From CAZSHX01 sp964606895 (lineage in GTDB: Bacteria > Bacteroidota > Ignavibacteria > Kapaibacteriales > UBA2268): DNA of 13,241 bases. The notes beneath the pieces are model-generated. The model was not told the origin of the DNA. It saw nothing but the letters and a program-made list of their open reading frames with translations, and searched no databases. The DNA lies in contig CAZSHX010000100.1 in assembly GCA_964606895.1 (NCBI GenBank), positions 1 to 13,241 of the forward strand, written 5' to 3'. Within the stretch, counting starts at the first letter, position 1. Every line of letters starts with the position of its first letter. This document shows positions 6,376 through 13,241 of the stretch, in pieces. The position numbers were made by a program, and so were the translations under genes.

Positions 6376-8694
6376 ATGATTATCAAAAATAAATTAATTA
6401 TATACCTTGTATTCATAGCCCTTTTTTCCATAAATATATTTTCTCAGACGAAAAGCGAAACATCTGAAAGCACCGGAGTCATAGCCGGTTTTGTTAACAG
6501 CACCATGAACCAGAAACCCATTCCGGGAATAACCGTTTCGATAAACGATACACTCAAGCTCGGGAAAAAAATCGGTACTTATACAAATGCGTCAGGAAAA
6601 TATACTTTGAAAAATATTCCTCCGGGGATTTATTCAGTTAAATTTTCGGGTATCGGATATAAAACCTATGTTCAGACTGATGTAGTGGTTAATCCTGCAA
6701 AACCTGTTGACCTCGATATCGAATTAGTTGAGAATGTCGTTGAATTAGAAGGCGTTGAAGTGCGTTCAAGTTATTTCGTGAAAAAGCTGGAAACAGTTAC
6801 AAGCACTCAAACATTGAACTCAGAAGACATCCGCAGAATGCCCGGAGCACAGGAGGACGTTATCCGAGCCACGGCTCTTCTCCCAGGAGTCGGAGTAACA
6901 TCGGCAGGGAGAAATGACCTCGTTGTTCGGGGCGGTGCTCCATTTGAGAATCTATTCGTTGTTGACAATATCGAAGTGCCAAATATCAATCATTTCGGCT
7001 CGCAGGGTTCTTCCGGCGGTCCGCTATCCATTGTAAATATTGATTTTGTTAAAAATGTGTCTTTTTCTGCCGGAGCCTTCGGTGCACGCTACGGCGACAA
7101 AGTATCTTCGATTTCAAATATAACTTTGCGTAACGGAAACGAAGAGCAATGGGGCGGAAAAGTTGTTCTTTCGGCTACGGGTTTCGGTGTTAATGCAGAA
7201 GGTCCTTTGGACGGTAAAGGTTCGATATGGGTGAGTGCACGCCGAAGCTATCTGGATTTCATTTTCAAAGCCGCAGGATTTAGTTTTATTCCCGAATACT
7301 GGGATTTTCAGACAAAGGCTAATTATAAGCTTTCTGAAAATAATACTCTGACTTTTCTGACAATTGTTGCTTTGGACGGCGTTAGTCTGAACAACAGTAA
7401 CGTAGATAATAAATTTGCAAACAGTATGTTTTCTGTTTCGAATCAGAATCAGTATTTTTCAGGTTTAACCTGGAAGCATCTTTTTATGGATGGCTTTTTT
7501 ACCTGTACTTTGAGTGAAACATGGACTCAGTATAAAACTTTTCAAAATGATTCGAATTTGGTTAAAATTTTCCAAAATGATTCAAAAGAAGCCGAAACTA
7601 TATTTAAAACCGATGTTGATTATATGATTAGCCCGCATACTGAAATCACTTTCGGAAATCAGGTGAAATGGGCAACAAGTCTTGAGTATAACGTTTTAAT
7701 CCCGGGTTATCTTCGGAAAGACAACTTTGGGGTTCCGCGTCAGCTGGCTGTGGACACAAGTTTAAGTGCATATAAAAATGCTACTTATGCGGCTCTGACG
7801 ATGGGTATCGGTCAGCATAAGTTCACACTTGGCGGCAGAATGGACTATAACAATTTTCTAAGTGAGAATTTAGTATTTTCTCCGAGATTATCGTTTGTTT
7901 ATCAGCTGAATGAAGTCTCTGCATTTGTTTTCAGCACGGGTAGATACTATCAGTCGCCATCCTATATCTGGCTGATTGGTTCCGAACATCAGGATTTGAG
8001 AAATATCCGCACCGACCAGATTGTTATCGGCTATGACCATACACCAAGGGAGGATGTTAAGGTGCAGGTGGAAGTATTTTACAAGGTTTACGATAACTAT
8101 CCTGCCAGGGTTTACCGACCTAATGCAGTTCTTGCTCCTTCCGGTTTCGACGATTTATCGTCGGATATTCCCTTCGGTTTGGAGCCGTTAGCAAGCAAGG
8201 CAAAGGGATTTTCCCGCGGATTTGAAGTATTTATTCAAAAGAAATTAAGCGAAATTCCCGTTTACGGTTTGTTCAGTATGTCCATCAGCGAATCAAAATT
8301 TACTTCGCTCGAAGGCGGTGAGCGTTTCGGACCGTTTGATGCCAGATTTATAGGAAATATTGCTTTAGGTTGGAGACCAACCGACCAATGGGAAATTGCA
8401 TTTAAATTCAGGGCTTCAACAGGCAATCCTACTACACCTTATGACAGTCTTGGAAATAAAATATATACCGAATACAACCAAGGCGAGCGGCTTCCGTTTT
8501 TTCATGCACTCGACTTGAGAGTTGACAAAAGATGGACAATTTATAATCTGTCGCTAATCACGTATATTGACATTCAGAATGTTTACGGGCGGAAAAATGT
8601 GTCGGGAACCCGCTGGAATCCCAGAACAAAATCTGTCGAAAACATGAGTTCAATAGGTATTTTGCCGAGCATAGGGGTAAGTGTTGAATTTTAA
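6376..8694 (+). CDS. TonB-dependent outer-membrane receptor with carboxypeptidase-regulatory-like domain
   Basis: This is a predicted outer-membrane channel for TonB/ExbBD-energised import. The 772 residues begin with a signal peptide (IIYLVFIALFSINIFSQ, cleavage near 24). Residues ~33-118 form a CarboxypepD_reg-like beta-sandwich, with GVIAGFV, a GKYTLKNIPPGIYSVKFS core and GIGYKTY. Residues ~123-255 are the plug, with LLPGVGVTSAGRNDLVVRGG at 168-187, NLFVVDNIEVPNINHFG at 192-208 and SAGAFGARYGDKVSS at 231-245. The rest is a 22-stranded-type barrel ending in Phe772, as outer-membrane proteins usually do. From family knowledge, the VRGGAPFENLFVVDNIE plug signature is common in FCB-group receptors that have no SusD partner, and none is adjacent here. 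AGGAG at 6362-6366, 9 nt before the ATG, supports the start. The substrate cannot be predicted from sequence. Confidence 0.92.
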   Translation: MIIKNKLIIYLVFIALFSINIFSQTKSETSESTGVIAGFVNSTMNQKPIPGITVSINDTLKLGKKIGTYTNASGKYTLKNIPPGIYSVKFSGIGYKTYVQTDVVVNPAKPVDLDIELVENVVELEGVEVRSSYFVKKLETVTSTQTLNSEDIRRMPGAQEDVIRATALLPGVGVTSAGRNDLVVRGGAPFENLFVVDNIEVPNINHFGSQGSSGGPLSIVNIDFVKNVSFSAGAFGARYGDKVSSISNITLRNGNEEQWGGKVVLSATGFGVNAEGPLDGKGSIWVSARRSYLDFIFKAAGFSFIPEYWDFQTKANYKLSENNTLTFLTIVALDGVSLNNSNVDNKFANSMFSVSNQNQYFSGLTWKHLFMDGFFTCTLSETWTQYKTFQNDSNLVKIFQNDSKEAETIFKTDVDYMISPHTEITFGNQVKWATSLEYNVLIPGYLRKDNFGVPRQLAVDTSLSAYKNATYAALTMGIGQHKFTLGGRMDYNNFLSENLVFSPRLSFVYQLNEVSAFVFSTGRYYQSPSYIWLIGSEHQDLRNIRTDQIVIGYDHTPREDVKVQVEVFYKVYDNYPARVYRPNAVLAPSGFDDLSSDIPFGLEPLASKAKGFSRGFEVFIQKKLSEIPVYGLFSMSISESKFTSLEGGERFGPFDARFIGNIALGWRPTDQWEIAFKFRASTGNPTTPYDSLGNKIYTEYNQGERLPFFHALDLRVDKRWTIYNLSLITYIDIQNVYGRKNVSGTRWNPRTKSVENMSSIGILPSIGVSVEF

Positions 8695-8701
8695 AATATG
8701 A

Positions 8702-8718
8702 TTGGGTTCAAAGCCCAA
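8702..8718 (+). other. Small hairpin just past the TonB-dependent receptor gene
   Basis: TTGGGTT (8702-8708) pairs with AGCCCAA (8712-8718) around a 3-nt loop, with one G-U pair, starting 8 nt after the stop codon. It is followed by ATAAAATAAG rather than a U-tract, so it is an RNA-stabilising or weak-terminator candidate at best. Confidence 0.3.
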
Positions 8719-8826
8719 ATAAAATAAGACAACAACATATTTATTTTGTTTCAATTTAGATAAATATTTCGTAATTTTAGAAGTTTCTGAGATACAAAAA
8801 AATATTCATTTACGTATAGAGACGAT

Positions 8827-11800
8827 ATGAAAAAATTTGCTTGTTGTTTCTTGTTGCTTTTCATGACATTCTTGTCTTCATTGTTCTCCCAAAAGGAGTC
8901 GAACAATTGGTATTTCGGTAATTTTGCCGCAATAACCTTCAATACTAAATCCGGCTCCCCCGTTGCATTGCGGAATGATAAACTTAATACCTGCGGAGGT
9001 TCGGCTACTGTTTCAGATAAAAATGGCAACTTGTTGTTCTATACCGACGGCAATTCCATTTGGAACAGGAAGCATCAAATTATGCTGAATGGGACAGATC
9101 TAATCGGAAGTGGTGTTTGGTCGGAAATTGCTATAATTGTTCCCTTTCCATCAAACAACAAATTGTATTATATCTTTACCGTTGATCAAACATGCGTTAA
9201 TTATTATAATTTTGATTCTTCACGCATGGCAGGTTTTGTTTATTCTATTGTTGATATGAGTCTCGATAAAGGATATGGAGGAGTAACCGAAAAGAATATT
9301 TCGATTCACAAGAAATCAACAGAAAAACTTACAGCCGTAAAACATGCGAACAATAAGGATATTTGGGTGATGATTCATGACTGGGGTTCTAATGATTTTC
9401 TTGCTTATTTAATAACCAAAGACGGTATTCGGACTCAGCCCGTTATCAGTAGTGCCGGTCTCCTACATTCAAGAATTCGTTTCCCCTCTACTTATGACCT
9501 AAATGGAGTTGGCTGTATGAAATTCTCTCTGAACACTAAGAAATTAGCTGTTGATATTTTTGGGCTGAATACTATTGAAATATTTGATTTTGATAATTCC
9601 ACTGGCAAGGTCTCAAATCCGATAACTTTAAAGGATTCAACTGATAATGATTTGACCGGTCCGATAGGTGTTGAATTTTCTCCTGATGCTTCGAAATTAT
9701 ATGTTACTACTTTTGACTCGTATGGCAAATTGCTTTTTTTTGATTTAGCTTCAGGGTTGGCGGATACTATCGTAAAAAATAGAAAATTATTATCTGAAAC
9801 ATCAGGGACTTACGGGCAATTGCAAATGGGACCAGATAATAAAATTTACTGTTCTCATTATGGTATTTCCTATTTGGGTGTTATTAATAAACCAAATTTT
9901 CTATCAGATGGATGTGGTTTTGTTGAGGATGGTCAAAGCTTAGGAGCTAATCGCTGTGGTCATGGCCTTCCGCAAACGATTCAATGCTATCCAAAGATTG
10001 ATTTTATAGGTATTAGTTGCAACTCGCCTGTTTGCGAGGGTGACAGTATCTTATTTTTTGTAAATAATATTTTGGACGATTCAATAAGCACGTATCAATG
10101 GACAGGACCTGATTATTTTATTTCCGGCGATAAGAATCCTAAAATAATAAATTCTACGATTAAGAATAAAGGATGGTATTATTTTACTTATGTTTCTTCG
10201 GACACTTATTTTTCTGACAGCGTTTTTGTAGATGTGTATTACAAGCCAAATGCAGAAATGACGATTATTGGAGATTCGGTTCTTTGCCGGGGTGACTCAG
10301 TTATCCTAACTGTAAAAAACATTGATTTGTTAAACAATTCTTACGAATGGTCAACCGGAGAAACTTCAACCTCTATTGTTGTTTCAAATTCGGGCAATTT
10401 CAGACTCAAAGTAACGAGTAATCTCGGATGTAAGGATTCGTCCACCGTTAAAATTAGTGTTTTACCCATGCCAAAAGTGAGAATTTATGTTGATGGCAGT
10501 ACAAACTTATGCATGGGAGATTCAACCATATTAACGGCAATGCCTAATGACAACAGAAAATATTCATACAAATGGTCCAATGGTGAAACTACACAACAGA
10601 TTGTGGCAAAATCGGCTTTAATTTATAAAGTAGTTATGTCTGATGAATGCGGGAATGCAGATAGTTCCGAAGTACAGATTCTGAAGTTCGATTTCATCGC
10701 ATTAATTAAACAAATCAGCAAACTTTGCAGTGGTCATGAAGCATTCCTAATTGCTTTGCCAAATTTAACAGGGTTCAAATATCTCTGGACAACAGGCGAT
10801 ACAACTGACCGAATAACAATCACTAAACCCGGCAAGTATTCTGTTATTCTAACATGGGACAATTTTTGCTCCGATACAGCTGAAATTGATATCGCAAAAA
10901 TTCCAACACCTGTACTGACTTTAGCAGGAGATTCCCTAATTTGTCCCGGAGTTGCATCCACTTTGTCTGTTCACCAGGATTTCGTTTCTTACTTATGGAA
11001 TACAAAAGAAACCACTAAGCAAATTTCAATTACACAGCCCGGCAATTATTCTGTTACGGTTACGGATACAAACGGCTGTACCGGAACAGCAAATTTTGAG
11101 GTGAAGGAATTTATTTTCAAATTGAGTGGTTTAACTGATTTGGACTTCGGCAAGCAAGTGAAGGGTACTTCCATTTCAAAAACTCTGACTTTGAAAAATG
11201 AATCGAATGCAGAAATAAATATTTCAAGAATTTTTACAAAGTCAAATTCTCCCGAATTTCAAATTAAAACCGTTACGGTTCTTCCTTCAAAATTGAAGCA
11301 AAACGAAACAATTGAAATCGAAATTGCTTTTACTCCATTAGAATTCAAAGAATTTCAGGATAGTCTGATTGTCGAAACAGATGCACCCTGCAAAAATGAA
11401 ATCAGTTCACGGCTTTTTGGCAAAACAGGAGCAAAGACTCTTGTCTTCCTGCCCGACACAACCGGAGCTGTGGGAACAAAGGATTACTGTCTGCCGCTGT
11501 TTGCAGTTCTGTCCGAAAGCACAAGCGAAACGCTCAGCTACTCTGCAAGAATAAAATTTTCTGCCGGATTATTCGAACCCGATAATATCTATTCATCTTT
11601 TGTACTTGGTTCCGAACGTTTTGTAGATTTGAAGGGCGATAACATCACAATTACAAACCGGCATACAAAACTCGGTGAGTTCTGCGGAACAATCCTTCTT
11701 GCTGACCAAGACCGAACTCCATTAATTATTGACAATTTTGAATGGTCGAATATCGGTATTGAAAATGAGAAACGAGACGGAAGCCTGACAATTTTAGGAA

Positions 11801-12087
11801 TTTGTGCCAGAAACATATCAAGATTAAAGCTGTTTCAATCCGACGAAATAACCCTCTCGCCAAATCCTGCAGGAGATTTCATCGAAATCTCTGTAGGGGC
11901 ACAAGGCTCTGTGCCCAATAACTCAGATATTCTCATCTTCAACGTCTTCGGGGTAATTGTTTCCACCTCCGTCTTCTCCGCAGACACCTCCGCCAGCGGA
12001 GGACAAAGAATTGATGTTTCAGGTTTGTCGTCGGGAATTTATTTTGTGAGGATTGGGAGTAAAGTAGGGAAGTTTGTGAAATATTAG
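8827..12087 (+). CDS. Large multidomain secreted protein: propeller, five Ig/PKD-like repeats, ASH-type domain, T9SS sorting domain
   Basis: The protein has 1086 residues with a signal peptide at 1-21 (CCFLLLFMTFLSSLFSQ). Residues ~27-390 look like a beta-propeller: NNWYFGNFAAITFN, SDKNGNLLFYTDG and the blade motifs VEFSPDASKLYVTTFD and MGPDNKIYCSHYG. Five Ig/PKD-like repeats follow at ~395-475, 476-547, 549-621, 622-691 and 692-762. Each opens with a Cys near C-x-G-D-S (C403, C487, C562, C634, C706); the last four also end with a Cys (C535, C608, C681, C751), compatible with a disulfide per domain. Residues ~763-866 (LDFGKQVKGTSISKTLTLKN, IEIAFTPLEF) match the ASPM-SPD2-Hydin/choice-of-anchor-D fold. 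Residues 867-1000 resemble a cohesin-like sandwich. Residues 1004-1086 are a T9SS type A domain: LSPNPAGDFIEI, GIYFVRI, KFVKY. It is likely exported to the surface by T9SS and may act in adhesion or binding. No enzyme motif is seen. Confidence 0.88.
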   Translation: MKKFACCFLLLFMTFLSSLFSQKESNNWYFGNFAAITFNTKSGSPVALRNDKLNTCGGSATVSDKNGNLLFYTDGNSIWNRKHQIMLNGTDLIGSGVWSEIAIIVPFPSNNKLYYIFTVDQTCVNYYNFDSSRMAGFVYSIVDMSLDKGYGGVTEKNISIHKKSTEKLTAVKHANNKDIWVMIHDWGSNDFLAYLITKDGIRTQPVISSAGLLHSRIRFPSTYDLNGVGCMKFSLNTKKLAVDIFGLNTIEIFDFDNSTGKVSNPITLKDSTDNDLTGPIGVEFSPDASKLYVTTFDSYGKLLFFDLASGLADTIVKNRKLLSETSGTYGQLQMGPDNKIYCSHYGISYLGVINKPNFLSDGCGFVEDGQSLGANRCGHGLPQTIQCYPKIDFIGISCNSPVCEGDSILFFVNNILDDSISTYQWTGPDYFISGDKNPKIINSTIKNKGWYYFTYVSSDTYFSDSVFVDVYYKPNAEMTIIGDSVLCRGDSVILTVKNIDLLNNSYEWSTGETSTSIVVSNSGNFRLKVTSNLGCKDSSTVKISVLPMPKVRIYVDGSTNLCMGDSTILTAMPNDNRKYSYKWSNGETTQQIVAKSALIYKVVMSDECGNADSSEVQILKFDFIALIKQISKLCSGHEAFLIALPNLTGFKYLWTTGDTTDRITITKPGKYSVILTWDNFCSDTAEIDIAKIPTPVLTLAGDSLICPGVASTLSVHQDFVSYLWNTKETTKQISITQPGNYSVTVTDTNGCTGTANFEVKEFIFKLSGLTDLDFGKQVKGTSISKTLTLKNESNAEINISRIFTKSNSPEFQIKTVTVLPSKLKQNETIEIEIAFTPLEFKEFQDSLIVETDAPCKNEISSRLFGKTGAKTLVFLPDTTGAVGTKDYCLPLFAVLSESTSETLSYSARIKFSAGLFEPDNIYSSFVLGSERFVDLKGDNITITNRHTKLGEFCGTILLADQDRTPLIIDNFEWSNIGIENEKRDGSLTILGICARNISRLKLFQSDEITLSPNPAGDFIEISVGAQGSVPNNSDILIFNVFGVIVSTSVFSADTSASGGQRIDVSGLSSGIYFVRIGSKVGKFVKY
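11897..11916. repeat. In-frame hairpin GGGCACA/TGTGCCC inside the sorting domain
   Basis: A perfect 7-bp stem with a 6-nt loop lies inside codons for VGAQGSVP (residues ~1023-1030), directly after the first strand of the T9SS C-terminal domain. A GC-rich palindrome in an AT-rich gene, at a loop of the predicted fold, is consistent with insertion of a small palindromic repeat that preserved the reading frame. Confidence 0.6.
11987..12002. repeat. In-frame hairpin CCTCCGC/GCGGAGG inside the sorting domain
   Basis: A perfect 7-bp stem with a 2-nt loop is translated as TSASGGQ (residues ~1054-1060), between the middle strand and the RIDVSGLSSGIYFVRI strand. The 7-mer ACCTCCG also occurs 21 bp upstream (11965-11971 and 11986-11992), suggesting local duplication. 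It differs sharply in GC from its neighbours. Confidence 0.6.
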
Positions 12088-12251
12088 GGATTCTCCTTTG
12101 ACAGAACCACCAAAATTCAAGATAAAAAAGTATATGTAATAGCAGTAATATTTTTATTTTTTTCTCTGAATTTCTTTCTCTTTGTCCCCTTTTTTATTTT
12201 AAATAGCACATACTGTTGTGAAGCGAAACAAAGAATATAAATGGATTTTTT

Positions 12252-12797
12252 ATGAAAGATAAACAGGATTTATTTTTAGAACTTTATGAACCTCAAAGGG
12301 AACGGCTGTGGCGGTATTGTTTGTCAATATCTTTTAATTATGAGGATGCAAAAGAGCTATTGGCTGAAACAACTTATCAATCCTATATCAATTTCGATAA
12401 AGTTCGTAATGAAAACGCTTTCTTAAGTTACATGTTTACTATCGCTTCCAGGATAAATAACAATCGGACAAAAAATTCAAGGATTGAGTATTGGAGATTT
12501 GAAGATTTGGATAATTTGACAGGAAATTCAGAAACTCCTGAAAATTTACTGGAATATAAGGAAATGTATTTGTCACTGAAAACTTTACCGAACGATCAGA
12601 AAGAAGCAATTATATTATCTGATTTGATGGGATTCTCACGAAAGGAAATCAGTGAAATTCAAAATACGAACATAGAAAATGTCAAAGTCAGATTATACAG
12701 AGGGCGGAAGAAATTAGCCAAATTACTGGGCTTAGAATTAAGCAAAGATAATCTAGAAGTAAACGAATTTATTTCTCTACCAGGGAGTATTATATGA
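12252..12797 (+). CDS. ECF-type RNA polymerase sigma-70 family factor
   Basis: This 181-residue alternative sigma factor directs RNA polymerase to a specific promoter set, usually in response to an envelope signal. Seen: a sigma region 2-like segment at ~8-79 (YCLSISFNYEDAKELLAETT, then NAFLSYMFTIASRINNNRTKN, the region 2.3/2.4 part) and region 4 at ~107-159 (LKTLPNDQKEAIILSDLMGFS, then RKEISEIQNTNIENVKVRLYRGRKKL as the helix-turn-helix). The region 2-to-4 linker is short and region 3 is absent, as in ECF factors. The start ATG has no clear Shine-Dalgarno site; the next in-frame methionine (residue 61) would remove most of region 2, so this start is favoured. The last codons overlap the next gene by ATGA (12794-12797), the usual arrangement with a cognate anti-sigma. 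Target promoters cannot be identified from the window. Confidence 0.88.
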   Translation: MKDKQDLFLELYEPQRERLWRYCLSISFNYEDAKELLAETTYQSYINFDKVRNENAFLSYMFTIASRINNNRTKNSRIEYWRFEDLDNLTGNSETPENLLEYKEMYLSLKTLPNDQKEAIILSDLMGFSRKEISEIQNTNIENVKVRLYRGRKKLAKLLGLELSKDNLEVNEFISLPGSII

Positions 12798-13241
12798 AAA
12801 AAGATTACTATGAATTTATGAATAAGATTCAAACTAAAAAACTGCCAGCATTCCCATTTTCGAATGATGAAATCCGGAGCATCATTGCAAGTAGGAATAA
12901 AAGCACAAATCAATCTTTTAAACTAAAAAGAGGTATCAAAATGACATCCATAATAGCATCAATCTTAATGCTGGGTATATTTGGTATAAACTATTTATCC
13001 AATGACCAGCAACCAGCCACAGCCAAACAACAGACTGCAAAAGTGCAGCAAGAGAATACAACTAAGGAAGAAAAGAGAGAGGTTACTTCTGCAATTGAGA
13101 GTGAGAAAGTTGAACCTGAAAAGAAAAGGGCTGTTTCTTTATCTTTCGATAATGATAATTATGATTATGTTGCAAGTGATACTATGCCTAGTGTTATGAT
13201 TCATTATAAACCTTACTATATAATTTATAAGGATCATAAGT
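12794..13241 (+). CDS. Putative membrane anti-sigma factor, 3' end beyond the window
   Basis: The frame is open for 149 codons from the ATG at 12794 to the window end, with no stop. AGGGAG at 12782-12787, 6 nt before the ATG, and the ATGA overlap with the sigma gene support the start and translational coupling. Seen: a ~49-residue N-terminal segment with charged and polar stretches (MKKDYYEFMNKIQTKK ... SNDEIRSIIASRN), one transmembrane helix at ~50-68 (MTSIIASILMLGIFGINYL), then a Gln/Lys/Glu-rich linker at ~70-112 and the start of a domain rich in Asp, Asn and Tyr. A short cytoplasmic sigma-binding end, one helix and a periplasmic sensor fit an anti-sigma factor. No zinc-binding HxxxCxxC motif is visible, so it is not a ZAS-type protein. 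The function is inferred from gene order and topology, not from a recognised domain. Confidence 0.7.
   Translation, partial: MKKDYYEFMNKIQTKKLPAFPFSNDEIRSIIASRNKSTNQSFKLKRGIKMTSIIASILMLGIFGINYLSNDQQPATAKQQTAKVQQENTTKEEKREVTSAIESEKVEPEKKRAVSLSFDNDNYDYVASDTMPSVMIHYKPYYIIYKDHK

Noticed and set aside
12241..12255. Four-codon leader ATG GAT TTT TTA TGA overlapping the sigma-factor start
   Set aside because: Too short to separate from chance in AT-rich DNA, with no ribosome site or attenuator structure.
13002..13199. Open frame of 65 codons on the plus strand
   Set aside because: It lies in another frame inside the putative anti-sigma gene, which has a ribosome site, an ATGA link to the sigma gene and a membrane helix; the alternative is low-complexity Lys/Arg/Leu.

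Overview
The window is chromosomal-looking DNA from an AT-rich, Gram-negative bacterium of the Bacteroidota/Chlorobi/Ignavibacteriota-Kapabacteria side of the FCB group. The assignment rests on content: two secreted proteins end in type IX secretion (T9SS) type A C-terminal sorting domains (2293-3540 and 8827-12087), there is a TonB-dependent receptor with an N-terminal carboxypeptidase-regulatory-like domain, ribosome binding sites are weak at several starts, and -7 elements of the TAnnTTTG type can be found. The genus cannot be read from the sequence alone.

Layout, left to right. Positions 1-343 hold the 3' end of a YyaL/DUF255 thioredoxin-domain gene, cut at the window edge by a perfect 13-bp inverted repeat. 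It overlaps by 82 bp, tail to tail, with folC (262-1587, minus). A 705-bp gap (1588-2292) carries a composite repeat: two diverged ~175-bp direct repeats flank a ~160-bp nested inverted repeat built on CTCCGTAGGAGC-type palindromes. Next come a secreted WD40-like propeller protein with a T9SS tail (2293-3540, minus) and a 428-bp AT-rich gap. pdxJ (3969-4703, plus) follows, then a second repeat family of AATCCGTTTAATCCG palindromes (4782-5000) and a bidirectional terminator. An Old Yellow Enzyme-type alkene reductase (5056-6141, minus) is divergent from the TonB-dependent receptor (6376-8694, plus). A 1086-residue multidomain secreted protein (8827-12087, plus) comes next. The window ends with an ECF-type sigma factor (12252-12797) translationally coupled by an ATGA overlap to a membrane-spanning, putative anti-sigma gene that runs off the window (12794-13241).

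Functionally this is a mosaic rather than one pathway. It combines housekeeping cofactor synthesis (folate polyglutamylation, vitamin B6), one flavin-dependent reductase, envelope functions (a receptor and two T9SS cargo proteins) and a sigma/anti-sigma pair. I see no CRISPR array, phage, transposase, tRNA or rRNA. The strongest unexplained signals are the repeats: the DR-IR-DR element at 1667-2190, the palindromic element at 4782-5000, and two perfect hairpins kept in frame inside loops of the T9SS sorting domain of the 1086-residue protein.
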